Shown: one piece after another, positions 1 to 7,949 of the stretch
How the letters are laid out: each line of letters begins with the position of its first letter
Position numbering within the stretch: the first letter of the stretch is position 1
From: Planctomycetota bacterium
GTDB lineage: Bacteria > Planctomycetota > UBA1135
Reading direction: 5' to 3'
Assembly (NCBI GenBank): GCA_022447335.1
Contig: JAKVCF010000026.1
Span: 1 to 21,598, forward strand
DNA: 21,598 nucleotides
The notes under the pieces: generated by a model
What the model was told of the DNA's origin: nothing
The model's database searches: none
The model's input: the letters and a program-made list of their open reading frames with translations, nothing else
Program-made: the position numbers and the translations under genes

Positions 1-439
1 GTTCAGCTTCCTCAACCGAAAGCTCTCGGCTGGGATTCTCCCAGCGACCCGAGCGCTTTTCCGACAGATGTTGTTCGCGCATCGCCTGCGCCTCTTCGGG
101 TCTCAAGAAGCATCGGTACAACCAACCACCTGCCAGCCCACGATCGATCGCCACTTGGTAGTAATCCATGCGCTGCGACTGGAAGTAGGGCCCAAAGTCA
201 CCGCCGGCCTGTGGGCCTTCATCCCAATCAAGGCCCAGCCAACCCATTGAATCGAGGATCGATTGAAGGGACTCTTCACTATTCCGCTCGGTATCGGTGT
301 CTTCGACTCGCAATACGAATACGCCGCCGTCACGGCGGGCCAGCGCCCAGTTGAACAGTGCCGTGCGCGCTCCACCAATGTGGAGCATGCCGGTCGGCGA
401 GGGAGCGAATCGAACGCGGACAGGTCGGGAGTCGGACAT
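1..439 (-). CDS. gltX: Glutamyl-tRNA synthetase, N-terminal part (runs off the window)
   Basis: Charges tRNA with glutamate in the cytoplasm. About 146 N-terminal codons are present; the gene continues beyond base 1. The translation starts MSDSRPVRVRFAPSPTG and runs into LHIGGARTALFNW, the class I aminoacyl-tRNA synthetase HIGH-type signature (HIGG in GltX) with the family's FAPSPTG lead-in. It continues with FVLRVEDTDTERN and LGLDWDEGP, also typical of GltX. A GlnRS or the truncated GluQ enzyme is possible in principle, because the C-terminal anticodon-binding region is not visible, but the sequence reads as ordinary GltX. The ATG at 437-439 lies immediately before the conserved FAPSPTG motif and leaves no room for a later start. 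A TAGAAT hexamer at 478-483 on the minus strand is a candidate -10 element, giving a leader of about 30-35 bases. Confidence 0.95.
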   Translation of the reverse strand, partial: MSDSRPVRVRFAPSPTGMLHIGGARTALFNWALARRDGGVFVLRVEDTDTERNSEESLQSILDSMGWLGLDWDEGPQAGGDFGPYFQSQRMDYYQVAIDRGLAGGWLYRCFLRPEEAQAMREQHLSEKRSGRWENPSRELSVEEAE

Positions 440-477
440 CGCAATTTCGCGGCCATTCGAAGCCGCAGGAATCGCGC

Positions 478-483
478 ATTCTA
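478..483 (-). promoter_or_regulatory. Candidate -10 element for gltX
   Basis: The minus strand reads TAGAAT here, five of six bases of the TATAAT consensus, 38 bases before the gltX start codon in the 60-base gap between the DUF4139 gene and gltX. No convincing -35 hexamer is visible, so this is only a candidate. Confidence 0.3.
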
Positions 484-499
484 GCCGATAACCTCTGCT

Positions 500-2140
500 T
501 TAGCGCTCGATCAGCACCGGGGCAAGATCCTCGTCGAAGCTGGCCTCATAGCCCCAGCTGATACGACGCGAGGCACCTGGTGCCAGCTCGAAGCCCCAAC
601 GATAGATTCCCTGCTGCTCACGCAAATCCTGTGCCGACGGATCGTCAAGCGGGGCCGGGTTGAGACGAGTCGGCTTAACACTGACTCGCTCGTCACGCGA
701 ACGCGGCAGCCGCTCTTCGACCAGAATCTGCACCGGCCCAGTCGCACCCGGATCTAAGCGAACATCGGCTTGGTAGCCGCGCACGATCCGCGTTGTCGAC
801 GACAGGATGCCCGGCTCGCGCCGCTCGTCGAGCACCGTCTGGAAACGCACTTGCACATTGGGATCCGGCCCTAGGCCAACCGTAGTCCGGTCCCCTGTCT
901 GCATCATTGGAATTTGAGTTTCACCGAGCAAATCGCCGCCCAAATAGACACGACCTCGGCCCGGAATCAGTGTGCCCGAACCGGTGTAACGAATCTCGGC
1001 GCGCAGCCACGCCCGATCGCTTAGCGACGGGACTACATAGCGTTCGGGGCGCACATCTAAGGGTAAGCTGGCAAGCTGGAAGCGCGAGACTTCGCCACCG
1101 CTGCGCAAAGTGCGAGTACCGGAAACACGGAACTGCGCCAACACCCCGGAACTCACCGAAAGATTGCGGTCACCTGCGACCGTAGTTGACCCACCAGTTA
1201 TAAGTGCGGGATCCACACCAGCGCCGAAGACTTCGGCCGCCAGGCCACCAAGATCAGGTCCGGCGCTAAAAGGCAGTTGATAGAAACGACGGGGCAGCTC
1301 GGGAGCAGCCAGTCCGCGTGACGGCATCGCTGTCGATAAGCGCAACTCGACGCCTTCCCAGTCTTCCCCCGTACTCTGGAGTACACGCGCGACCTGCGCC
1401 ATCGCCACACCTGTCAAGTCAGTGGCAACACGAATCTCGTAGCTCGGCTCCCAGCTGGCATTCGAGACTAGATAGAGCAAACGGAATTGCGCAGTTCCAG
1501 GTGCAGCAAAGCGCAATGGCAGCACTAGCTCCTGAACCGGGCGCGCTTCCGAAACCCGAGCCGCGAGATCGCGCTTGAGCTCCTCAATCTGGGCATCGGT
1601 CGCCCCCCCAGCCTTCTCTAACTCGACCCGCTCGCGGTCAATGCTCACAGCCCGCTCCGCCACAATCTCCATGAAGGCGTCGAGTCGCGCTGGATCCTCA
1701 GCATAATCTGCCGCTGATGCAACCAGGGCGCCGAGCGCCTCCTGTCGGGCCTCCAGCCCAGCTAGTTCAGTCCGAACGCCGCGCGCCTCATCCTGCGCCT
1801 TGGCGAGGGCTTCGCGCAACTCGTGAGTGCGAGTGTCCTCGACCCCCACCGCGTTGCGCAGGCGCACTTCGAGACCTTGAACCTCAACCTCGCCTGATAG
1901 CACGCGCACCTGCATAGAATCCCGCTCGGCAAGCACAGGCAATGGTCCAACACGTACTTCCAGCTCACCCGCACGCTCAGAGGCGACCTCAAAAACGCGC
2001 TCGACAAGCGCCTTCTGCGAAAAGACCGTAACCTGCTCAAGCCGGGAATCAACCAGCTGCGGCGTCGGCTCTTGAGCCGCCACCAACAACAGGGAGCACC
2101 ATGCCAGACCCATCATCCCCACATTGTACGCAGATCGCAT
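500..2140 (-). CDS. Secreted MuiA-like protein with DUF4140/DUF4139 domains
   Basis: Probably an exported protein of the mucoidy-inhibitor-A (MuiA) type; the biochemical function of the family is not established. With the ATG at 2140 it is 546 residues: a signal peptide (residues 1-23, one Arg and a hydrophobic GMMGLAWCSLLLVAA stretch), an N-terminal beta-rich DUF4140-like part (about 33-100), a charged coiled coil rich in Glu, Ala and Arg (about 105-200), then the DUF4139 region to the end. The DUF4139 part carries the recognisable NASWEPSYEIR (228-237) and TGEDWEGVELRLSTAMP (257-273) segments. The open frame extends further upstream, but that part overlaps trmFO and has no signal-peptide character. 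A second possible start is the ATG at 2116, six bases after a TACAAT hexamer; that protein would have a short signal peptide without a basic N-region. The gene is divergent from trmFO and lies upstream of gltX in the same direction. Confidence 0.85.
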   Translation of the reverse strand: MRSAYNVGMMGLAWCSLLLVAAQEPTPQLVDSRLEQVTVFSQKALVERVFEVASERAGELEVRVGPLPVLAERDSMQVRVLSGEVEVQGLEVRLRNAVGVEDTRTHELREALAKAQDEARGVRTELAGLEARQEALGALVASAADYAEDPARLDAFMEIVAERAVSIDRERVELEKAGGATDAQIEELKRDLAARVSEARPVQELVLPLRFAAPGTAQFRLLYLVSNASWEPSYEIRVATDLTGVAMAQVARVLQSTGEDWEGVELRLSTAMPSRGLAAPELPRRFYQLPFSAGPDLGGLAAEVFGAGVDPALITGGSTTVAGDRNLSVSSGVLAQFRVSGTRTLRSGGEVSRFQLASLPLDVRPERYVVPSLSDRAWLRAEIRYTGSGTLIPGRGRVYLGGDLLGETQIPMMQTGDRTTVGLGPDPNVQVRFQTVLDERREPGILSSTTRIVRGYQADVRLDPGATGPVQILVEERLPRSRDERVSVKPTRLNPAPLDDPSAQDLREQQGIYRWGFELAPGASRRISWGYEASFDEDLAPVLIER

Positions 2141-2151
2141 CGAGTACAATG
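2122..2151. promoter_or_regulatory. Divergent promoter built as an inverted repeat (DUF4139 gene / trmFO)
   Basis: CATTGTAC at 2122-2129 and GTACAATG at 2144-2151 are perfect 8-base inverted arms separated by 14 bases. On each strand one arm supplies a TACAAT -10-like hexamer and the other a TTGTAC -35-like hexamer, with a 15-base spacer. The plus-strand -10 (2145-2150) lies 10 bases before the trmFO ATG at 2161. The minus-strand -10 (2128-2123) lies exactly 6 bases before an ATG at 2116. The arms could also be an operator for a dimeric regulator. The symmetry is seen directly; promoter activity is inferred. Confidence 0.5.
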
Positions 2152-2160
2152 GCCGGTTCG

Positions 2161-3507
2161 ATGAGCCGCCCGATTCCGGTGATCGGTGCAGGGCTAGCAG
2201 GCTCCGAAGCCGCCCTGCAAATCGCGGACGCTGGCTACCCCGTCCGCCTCTACGAAATGCGCCCTGTGGTCCCCACAGCGGCGCATCAAAGCGATCATTG
2301 CGCCGAACTGGTCTGCTCAAACTCGCTGGGATCCAAACTCCCTGACCGTGCCGGCGGCTGCCTACAAGCCGAGCTTCGTGCACTGGACTGCAAGCTGCTT
2401 CCTCACGCCGAGGCAACTGCTGTACCTGCCGGCCAAGCGCTAGCCGTCGACCGCAACTTGTTTGGAGCACGCGTGACGAAAGTCATCAAAGACCACCCAA
2501 ATATTGAGCTGGCGCGCGAAGAAGCCAAAACGATTCCGGACGACGCGGTCTGCGTGATTGCTACTGGCCCACTGACCTCGGAAGCCCTCGCTAACGACAT
2601 CCAGCGACTCGCTGGAACTGAACACCTTGCCTTCTTCGATGCGATCGCTCCGGTCGTGCACGGCGACAGCATTGACCGCTCGATCGTGTTTGCCGCCTCG
2701 CGTTGGGGCAAAGGCACGGCCGACTACCTCAACGTGCCGCTCGACGAAAAAGATTACAATGCCTTCATCGAAGGCCTACTCCGAGCAGAGAAGCACGAAC
2801 TGAAGGGCTTCGAAGCCAAAGATCCACGCGCCCACCAATTCTTCGAGCGCTGCCTGCCTATCGAAATACTCGCTGCGCGCGGCCATGACACCCTCCGATT
2901 TGGTCCGATGCGGCCAGTTGGCTTGGACGATCCTCGAACTGACCGTTGGCCCTACGCTGTATTGCAGCTCCGGACCGAAAACACCGCAGGCACGCTTTGG
3001 AATATGGTCGGCTTTCAGACCAACCTGCGATACGGCGAACAAGAGCGCATCTTCCGTGCACTACCCGGCATGGCCTCCGCTGAATTTGCGCGACTGGGAT
3101 CGATGCACCGCAACACCTTCCTAAATTCGCCAAAGGTGCTCAGCTCGCTGCTCGAATGGCGTGAGCGACCAGGCTTGTTCTTCGCCGGCCAGATAACTGG
3201 CATGGAAGGATACCTAGGCAATATTGGCTCAGGCCTAGTCGCCGGGCAAAACGCCATCGCACGCCTACGTAACCAGAAACCGCGCGCGCTGCCGCGCACA
3301 ACCCTGCTCGGCGCCCTGACTGCGCACGTCGCCGAATCTCCGGCCGAGCCCTTCCAGCCCATGAAGGCCGAGTTTGGCTTGCTTCCCCCGCTACCTGGCC
3401 GCGTTCGGAAGAAAGAGCGGAAGGCAGCCTACGCGGCCCGTAGTGCAGCAAACCTCGCAGCTCATCTGCGGCATAATGGGGCTCCGACGGCTCCGACCCA
3501 CCCCTAA
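2161..3507 (+). CDS. trmFO: FAD/folate-dependent tRNA m5U54 methyltransferase TrmFO
   Basis: Methylates uridine 54 in the T loop of tRNAs, using 5,10-methylenetetrahydrofolate as carbon donor and FADH2 as reductant. The 448-residue product has the usual family length. It starts with an FAD-binding Rossmann motif (IPVIGAGLAGSEAALQIA). It then has the TrmFO-specific LYEMRP and ELVCSNSLGS segments, the latter containing one redox/catalytic cysteine, and FERCLPIEILAARGHDTLRFGPMRPVGL with the second conserved cysteine. The C-terminal FAGQITGMEGYLGNIGSGLVAGQNA closes the FAD site. Two in-frame ATGs lie further upstream (2101 and 2149). The one at 2161 is preferred because the Rossmann strand begins directly after it and because a TACAAT element overlaps the 2149 ATG. 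It is the first gene of a run with pruA (5-base gap) and the membrane protein at 5095. Confidence 0.95.
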   Translation: MSRPIPVIGAGLAGSEAALQIADAGYPVRLYEMRPVVPTAAHQSDHCAELVCSNSLGSKLPDRAGGCLQAELRALDCKLLPHAEATAVPAGQALAVDRNLFGARVTKVIKDHPNIELAREEAKTIPDDAVCVIATGPLTSEALANDIQRLAGTEHLAFFDAIAPVVHGDSIDRSIVFAASRWGKGTADYLNVPLDEKDYNAFIEGLLRAEKHELKGFEAKDPRAHQFFERCLPIEILAARGHDTLRFGPMRPVGLDDPRTDRWPYAVLQLRTENTAGTLWNMVGFQTNLRYGEQERIFRALPGMASAEFARLGSMHRNTFLNSPKVLSSLLEWRERPGLFFAGQITGMEGYLGNIGSGLVAGQNAIARLRNQKPRALPRTTLLGALTAHVAESPAEPFQPMKAEFGLLPPLPGRVRKKERKAAYAARSAANLAAHLRHNGAPTAPTHP

Positions 3508-3512
3508 GGAAG

Positions 3513-5084
3513 ATGCAAACTACGTCTGAAATCACCCCCTTTGTCAACGAGCCTTTCGTCGACTTCTCCTCCGAAGAGAATGCGAGCGCTTTCCGTGCTG
3601 CCCTCGAAAAAACCGAAAGCTCGTTACCGGTCATCGTCCGCTTGCACATTGACGGCGAAGATTGTGATGGTGGCGCTGGCACCTTCGAGTCGACGGACCC
3701 ATCGATGGTTAGCCGCGTGGTCGCTAACTCGGCCAAAGGGAATAAGGAAGACGCGCTGCGCGCTGTCGCCGGCGCACACAAGGCTTTCGGTGAATGGTCA
3801 CGCCGCTCCGCAGCTGACCGCGCCGAATACTTATTCAAGGCCGCGCGCATCATGCGCCTGCGTAAACATGAGTTCTCGGCCATGATGGTGTACGAGGTCG
3901 GCAAGAGCTGGGCGGAAGCTGACGGTGACACCGCCGAAGCCATCGACTTCCTGGAGTTCTATGCACGTGAAGCACTCCGCTGGGAACGCGAGCAGCCGCT
4001 CACCCGAATCCCAGGCGAGAGCAATGAGCTTCACTACATCCCACTAGGTGTAGGCGCCGCCATTCCGCCATGGAACTTCCCCCTCGCCATCATGGTCGGC
4101 GTAGCCATGGCTCCCATTGCTGCAGGTAACTGCATGGTGCTGAAACCAGCCTCGGACAGCCCAGGCATCGCCTCGATGTTCATCGATCTCATGAAAGAAG
4201 TTGGCCTGCCAGCCGGCGTCCTGCAGTTCGTACCGGGCAGCGGATCAGATGTTGGTAACCTGCTGGTCGAACACCCGCAGATTCGATTCATCAACTTCAC
4301 CGGATCAATGGAAGTTGGTAAAGGAATCTACGAAAAAGCTGGCAAGACGGGCGAAGGCCAAATCTGGCTAAAGCGCGTCATCGCTGAGATGGGCGGCAAG
4401 GACTTCATGCTAATAGATGAAGATGCCGATATCGACAAGGCGGTGCAGCAAACCTATGCCGCTGCCTTTGGCTTCCAAGGCCAGAAGTGCTCGGCCTGCT
4501 CGCGCCTGATTCTGCATGAATCGATTCACGATCAGTTCATGGAAAAGTTCCTGCCGCTGGTCGAGGCCACCACTGTCGGCCATCCAAGTGAGCAAAAGAA
4601 CTTCCTCGCCGCGATGATCAATGAATCAGCGATGAATGATGCCCTAAAAGGCATTGAGGAAGCCAAGAAAGCGGGGAATACCCTAGTCGCAGGTGGCGAA
4701 CGCGCTAGCGAAGAAGGCTGGTATCTACAGCCCACCGTATTTACCGGCGTCGGCCGGAATGACTACATCTTCCAAACCGAACTCTTTGCTCCGGTTGTCG
4801 CAGTACACAAGGTGCAAAGCTTCGAAGAAGGTGTCGAGGCCGCTAATGACACGATCTTCGGTCTAACTGGATCCTACTTTGGCAAAGACGAAGACAAGAT
4901 CGCGCGCGCGAAGATCGAGCTACACGCGGGCAACCTGTATATCAATCGGAAGTGCACCGGCGCATTGGTCGGCGCACACCCCTTCGGCGGATTCAATATG
5001 TCGGGCACCGACAGCAAGGCAGGAAGCCGCGACTACCTAGGCCTCTTCCTGCAGGCTAAGTTGGTGTCGCGCGCAAACAAATAA
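3513..5084 (+). CDS. pruA: L-glutamate gamma-semialdehyde (delta-1-pyrroline-5-carboxylate) dehydrogenase
   Basis: Oxidises glutamate semialdehyde to glutamate with NAD(P)+, the second step of proline catabolism. The 523 residues match the stand-alone P5C dehydrogenase (RocA/PruA) class; no proline dehydrogenase domain is fused and none is nearby. Aldehyde dehydrogenase landmarks are in order: PPWNFPLAI with the oxyanion Asn188, Lys211 in VLKPAS for NAD binding, FTGSMEVGKGIYEKA (263-276), the general base Glu292 in AEMGGKD, and the nucleophile Cys326 in FGFQGQKCSACSR. ELFAPVVAV and the C-terminal GGFNMSGTDSKAGSRDYL are typical of P5C dehydrogenases. The ATG lies 5 bases after the trmFO stop, and AAGGA overlaps that stop, giving a ribosome-binding site very close to the start. 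Another aldehyde dehydrogenase specificity is possible but less likely given these motifs. Confidence 0.92.
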   Translation: MQTTSEITPFVNEPFVDFSSEENASAFRAALEKTESSLPVIVRLHIDGEDCDGGAGTFESTDPSMVSRVVANSAKGNKEDALRAVAGAHKAFGEWSRRSAADRAEYLFKAARIMRLRKHEFSAMMVYEVGKSWAEADGDTAEAIDFLEFYAREALRWEREQPLTRIPGESNELHYIPLGVGAAIPPWNFPLAIMVGVAMAPIAAGNCMVLKPASDSPGIASMFIDLMKEVGLPAGVLQFVPGSGSDVGNLLVEHPQIRFINFTGSMEVGKGIYEKAGKTGEGQIWLKRVIAEMGGKDFMLIDEDADIDKAVQQTYAAAFGFQGQKCSACSRLILHESIHDQFMEKFLPLVEATTVGHPSEQKNFLAAMINESAMNDALKGIEEAKKAGNTLVAGGERASEEGWYLQPTVFTGVGRNDYIFQTELFAPVVAVHKVQSFEEGVEAANDTIFGLTGSYFGKDEDKIARAKIELHAGNLYINRKCTGALVGAHPFGGFNMSGTDSKAGSRDYLGLFLQAKLVSRANK

Positions 5085-5094
5085 GCGCCTAAGC

Positions 5095-5916
5095 GTGGCG
5101 GAAGCCCCCTACACCCCCGACGGCGATCGCAAGTCGACGCGCAAGGTCGAACCAATCGCAGAGGTCTTCGAAGAGACCGAGCGCACCCCCTCGACAGTGC
5201 CGCGCCCCTTTGCCGCGGCACTGCTGATCACAGGCCCGATCTTCGCCTTCATGGGCGTGGCAGGATGGTTGACCCTGATCATGGGCGCACCCATCAACAC
5301 GCCGCCCGAGTTCCGCCTTGGGGCACTGATCGGCAACTTCGCGCTCTGCTTACTCTTCATAGTGCCGCATTCAATATTCGCGCGAGGGCTGGGCAGACGC
5401 TGGCTCAACATCCCATTTGGCCCTTGCGGAGAACGCCCTCTCTACGTCTTTATTTCGGGCGTCACTCTCGTACTACTAAGCTGGCTTTGGCAACCCTTCG
5501 GCCCAGTGCTGTGGGCGCCCGATGGGATGCTGCACATTCTTATGAGAGCTATCCAACTGGGCGGCCTCGTACTGATGGCATGGGCAGCACTCGTTGTAGG
5601 CGGCGCACACATGCTGGGCCTACCCCATCTACGCGCACTGTCCTTTGGTCGCAAGGAGCCTTCAGCCGAACTAGTCGCGTTGCCGCCCTATTCACTACTG
5701 CGACAACCGCTTAACCTCGGCGCGCTGGCTGCACTAACAACCATGCCCGAGGTCACGCTGGACCGCCTGTTCCTCGGGCTGATTTTTTCTGTCTGGATCC
5801 TTTTTGGGGCGCCCTACGAAGAGCGCGACGCCGAGATGGAATTTGGTGAGGGATACACCGTTTACCGCGATCGTACCCCGCGGTGGATCCCTCGCCGCAA
5901 GCCGCCCACGCCGTAG
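5095..5916 (+). CDS. Integral membrane protein of the MddA/NnrU (isoprenylcysteine methyltransferase-like) type
   Basis: A 273-residue protein with a 38-residue charged N-terminus and about five membrane segments (near 39-63, 75-97, 115-135, 150-172 and 222-240). The layout and the PHSIFARGLGRRWL, ERPLYVFIS and WLWQPFGPVLW segments resemble methanethiol S-methyltransferase MddA and the NnrU family. The C-terminal part YSLLRQPLNLG...APYEERDAEMEFGEGYTVYRDRTPRWIP corresponds to the SAM-binding region of the ICMT/PEMT fold. In that fold the usual motif is RHPLYLG followed by EERD. Here His and Tyr are replaced (RQPLN), so methyltransferase activity is uncertain. It starts with GTG at 5095, 10 bases after pruA, and probably belongs to the same transcript. 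The substrate cannot be told from the sequence. Confidence 0.72.
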   Translation: MAEAPYTPDGDRKSTRKVEPIAEVFEETERTPSTVPRPFAAALLITGPIFAFMGVAGWLTLIMGAPINTPPEFRLGALIGNFALCLLFIVPHSIFARGLGRRWLNIPFGPCGERPLYVFISGVTLVLLSWLWQPFGPVLWAPDGMLHILMRAIQLGGLVLMAWAALVVGGAHMLGLPHLRALSFGRKEPSAELVALPPYSLLRQPLNLGALAALTTMPEVTLDRLFLGLIFSVWILFGAPYEERDAEMEFGEGYTVYRDRTPRWIPRRKPPTP

Positions 5917-5942
5917 TAGCAAACTCGCCTACAAGGTGTTTC

Positions 5943-5963
5943 AGGTGCTGCGCAGGCGCCTTT
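5943..5963 (+). terminator. Weak candidate terminator after the trmFO-pruA run
   Basis: AGGTGC at 5943-5948 can pair with GCGCCT at 5956-5961 (six pairs, one G-U) around a 7-base loop, followed by only three T residues. It lies 27 bases after the stop codon, in the 136-base gap between two convergent genes. The short T run makes this weak. Confidence 0.25.
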
Positions 5964-6052
5964 CACCCTGGCCGCGAAATCTGACCCTCCTAGCCAAGGC
6001 ATGCCAAAACGTCTGCGCCCAAGGTCTAATCCTCTTTAGTCACTGGCGAAGT

Positions 6053-6445
6053 CTAAGCTAGGCTTTCTTTGGGCGTCGCACCCGCGAGCATCCAAAGCGC
6101 GGCCACCATCGCAATGACCGTCACTACGACAAAGCTCCAAGTGAAGAAGCGATGCCAGCGACGCACCGAGGCCTTGCGAATCAACAAGATCCCAGTGATC
6201 ACCGCGCAGGGAAGTAAGCTAAGCGAAGTAAATGCCAGGCTCAAGTGGACCTGGAGGCGCAGCCGCGGGATGTCGAAGACTTCGCCATAAATGCGCGCCT
6301 GCACGATCGCAAATGCCAGCGCCAGTACCGTTGCCACCGCAAAGGGGTAATGCGCACGGCGCTTCGCGCGGACCCCTGTCCAGATCGTGCAACTGAGCAG
6401 CAGCACGGTCACGACGAGGGCGATCACTAAAGTCGTTCCATTCAC
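6053..6445 (-). CDS. Small four-helix membrane protein, function unknown
   Basis: I do not recognise a characterised family. From the GTG at 6445 the product is 130 residues, almost entirely hydrophobic, with four likely membrane helices (about residues 4-22, 32-48, 65-89 and 100-120). Notable residues are His70 in QVHLSLAFTSLSLLP and the RRWHRFFTWSF segment before the last helix. Histidines in such four-helix proteins can be haem ligands, as in cytochrome b561-like or DUF420-like proteins, but that is only a suggestion. An ATG at 6496 would add 17 residues without hydrophobic character. It would overlap the start of the divergent aminotransferase gene and place both promoters inside the coding region, so the GTG is preferred. 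A TATATC hexamer lies 5 bases before the GTG. The gene is convergent with the membrane protein gene ending at 5916. Confidence 0.65.
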   Translation of the reverse strand: MNGTTLVIALVVTVLLLSCTIWTGVRAKRRAHYPFAVATVLALAFAIVQARIYGEVFDIPRLRLQVHLSLAFTSLSLLPCAVITGILLIRKASVRRWHRFFTWSFVVVTVIAMVAALWMLAGATPKESLA

Positions 6446-6479
6446 GGAGGGATATAGGCTAGCGTCGCGCGGGTACAAT
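6446..6479. promoter_or_regulatory. Tight divergent promoter (membrane protein / aminotransferase)
   Basis: On the plus strand TACAAT at 6474-6479 is a good -10 hexamer. It lies 6 bases before an in-frame GTG (6486) and 15 before the ATG (6495) of the aminotransferase. On the minus strand TTGTAC (6478-6473), a 16-base spacer and TATATC (6456-6451) form a -35/-10 pair ending 5 bases before the GTG at 6445. The same bases would thus serve as -10 for one gene and -35 for the other, as at 2122-2151. Confidence 0.4.
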
Positions 6480-6494
6480 CGGGGCGTGGGCACC

Positions 6495-7817
6495 ATGATC
6501 AAACCAGACATGATCGACCTCCCCGCCGACTTCGGATCCGCCGAGACCGAACGCGCGCTGACCAGCATGGCTGATGCAATGCGGGCCTCGTCGATCCTGA
6601 CTATTGCCAACCAAATTCGTGAGAAGAAGGCCGCTGGCGAAACGGTTGCCAACCTAACAGTCGGCGACTTTGCTCCCGAGCTGTTCCCGATCCCGAGCGG
6701 GCTGCGCAAACGCCTAACCGCCGCCATCCAAGCGGGTGATACCAACTATCCCCCTCCTGCCGGCATGCCAGAAATGCGCCAGGCAGTACAGGGCTACGTC
6801 GAACGCACCCAAGGAATGCGGTATCCGCTTGACTCCTTCGCCATCGTTGGCGGAGGCCGCCCCACTCTCTACGCGGCGTATCGCCTACTAGTGGAACCAG
6901 GCGAACTTGTGGTCTTTCCGGTTCCCTCCTGGAACAACCACAACTACCGTGACGTCTGTCAGGTACGCGTGCATGAAGTCCCCTGCCGCGCAGAAGATTC
7001 TTTCCAGCCAACGGTCGATCTATTGCGCCCCCATCTGCGCGAAGCACGCCTATTCGTGCTCAATACTCCGCAGAACCCATCAGGCGGCGTGATGCCGCAT
7101 AAAGAAGTCGCCCGCTTTGGCGAGCTGCTAGTAGAAGAAAACAAGCGTCGTGAGCAAGTTGGTGAAAAGCCCCTCTTCTTGCTCTATGACCAGATCTATC
7201 AAGCAATCACTTTCGAAGGATATTCGCACTATTCACCAGTACAACTGGTGCCAGAGTGCGCCCCCTCTGTCATCCACGCCGACGGCCTATCAAAGAACTT
7301 CTGCGCTACTGGCCTACGCTGTGGTTGGGCTTTCGGCCCGCCGCGCTTTATCAAGAAGCTGTCTGCGCTCCTTACACACGTCGGCGCTTGGGCCCCAAAG
7401 CCAGTACAGGTAGCCGCCGCAGGCTGGCTTAACGATGCACCCGCCGTCGATGCCTGGGCAGCCGACCTAAACGCACGCGCCAAGCAAGCTCTTGATGTAC
7501 TAGCTGATGGCATTTCAGCATTGCAAGCCGATGGACTACCGGTCGAAATGATCCGCCCACAAGGCGCAATCTACCTGTCGTTGCGATTCGACCTCGTAGG
7601 CCGTGGCACGCCACAGGGAGAAACTCTAGAAGACAATGAAGCTGTACGCTCCTATTTACTGCGCGAAGCCGGACTTGCCATCGTGCCCTTCGCAGCCTTC
7701 GGAGCCGACGAGGCCGACCGTGAAGGCTGGTCACGCGCTAGTGTCGGGGCAGCCAGCCCAGACGAGCTGGCAAGGCGCATGCCCGAACTACGTCGCGCCA
7801 TCGAGCAACTGACCTAA
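6495..7817 (+). CDS. Class I/II pyridoxal-phosphate aminotransferase
   Basis: A fold-type I PLP enzyme of 440 residues, similar to the aspartate aminotransferase superfamily; the amino-donor substrate cannot be fixed from the sequence. Visible active-site residues are GGGRPTLYAAY (119-129, phosphate-binding turn), Asn194 in NTPQNPSGG, Asp232 and Tyr235 in LLYDQIYQ, and the Schiff-base Lys267 in DGLSKNFCATGLRCGWAFGP with phosphate-contacting Arg275. A C-terminal Arg in WSRASVGAAS is in the position of the substrate-carboxylate arginine. NYPPPAGMPEMRQAVQGY is the usual substrate-entry segment. A GTG at 6486 is in frame, 6 bases after a TACAAT element, and would add three residues as a leaderless start. 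No biosynthetic partner gene lies next to it, and it is not a DegT-type sugar aminotransferase. No clear terminator follows. Confidence 0.9.
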   Translation: MIKPDMIDLPADFGSAETERALTSMADAMRASSILTIANQIREKKAAGETVANLTVGDFAPELFPIPSGLRKRLTAAIQAGDTNYPPPAGMPEMRQAVQGYVERTQGMRYPLDSFAIVGGGRPTLYAAYRLLVEPGELVVFPVPSWNNHNYRDVCQVRVHEVPCRAEDSFQPTVDLLRPHLREARLFVLNTPQNPSGGVMPHKEVARFGELLVEENKRREQVGEKPLFLLYDQIYQAITFEGYSHYSPVQLVPECAPSVIHADGLSKNFCATGLRCGWAFGPPRFIKKLSALLTHVGAWAPKPVQVAAAGWLNDAPAVDAWAADLNARAKQALDVLADGISALQADGLPVEMIRPQGAIYLSLRFDLVGRGTPQGETLEDNEAVRSYLLREAGLAIVPFAAFGADEADREGWSRASVGAASPDELARRMPELRRAIEQLT

Positions 7818-7837
7818 CAGAGCTTACTCAGCGCGGC

Positions 7838-7860
7838 AAAAATACACACGCTGATGCGCG
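7838..7860 (-). terminator. Candidate terminator of the trmB-alkC transcript
   Basis: In the 132-base gap between the convergent aminotransferase and alkC genes, the minus strand has CGCGC and GCGTG arms (7860-7856 and 7851-7847; five pairs, one G-U) around an ATCA loop. Four bases later comes a run of five T residues (7842-7838). It lies about 90 bases beyond the alkC stop. The stem is short and the T run is offset, so the call is tentative. Confidence 0.3.
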
Positions 7861-7949
7861 CTAAAAAAAAACTGTTGGGCGGGCTCTCAACTAAGCTCAA
7901 TTCGAACGGCACCCTATACAGCCAGGTCAGAATGCAAACGGGCGCCCGC

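Noticed and set aside
2141..2470. N-terminal extension of the DUF4139 open frame by 110 codons
   Set aside because: It lies antisense to the conserved start of trmFO, has no signal peptide or domain, and a good signal peptide begins at 2140.
3140..3943. 267-codon open frame antisense to the trmFO-pruA junction
   Set aside because: Two clear conserved genes occupy the other strand; the translation is low-complexity Ser/Arg/Ala with no recognisable motif.
7863..7871. Run of nine A residues in the gap after the aminotransferase, considered as a terminator tract
   Set aside because: For the plus-strand gene the tract should be T, and for the minus-strand gene the T run precedes rather than follows the nearby GC hairpin. 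The AGCGCG/CGCGCT arms around it have a 20-base loop.
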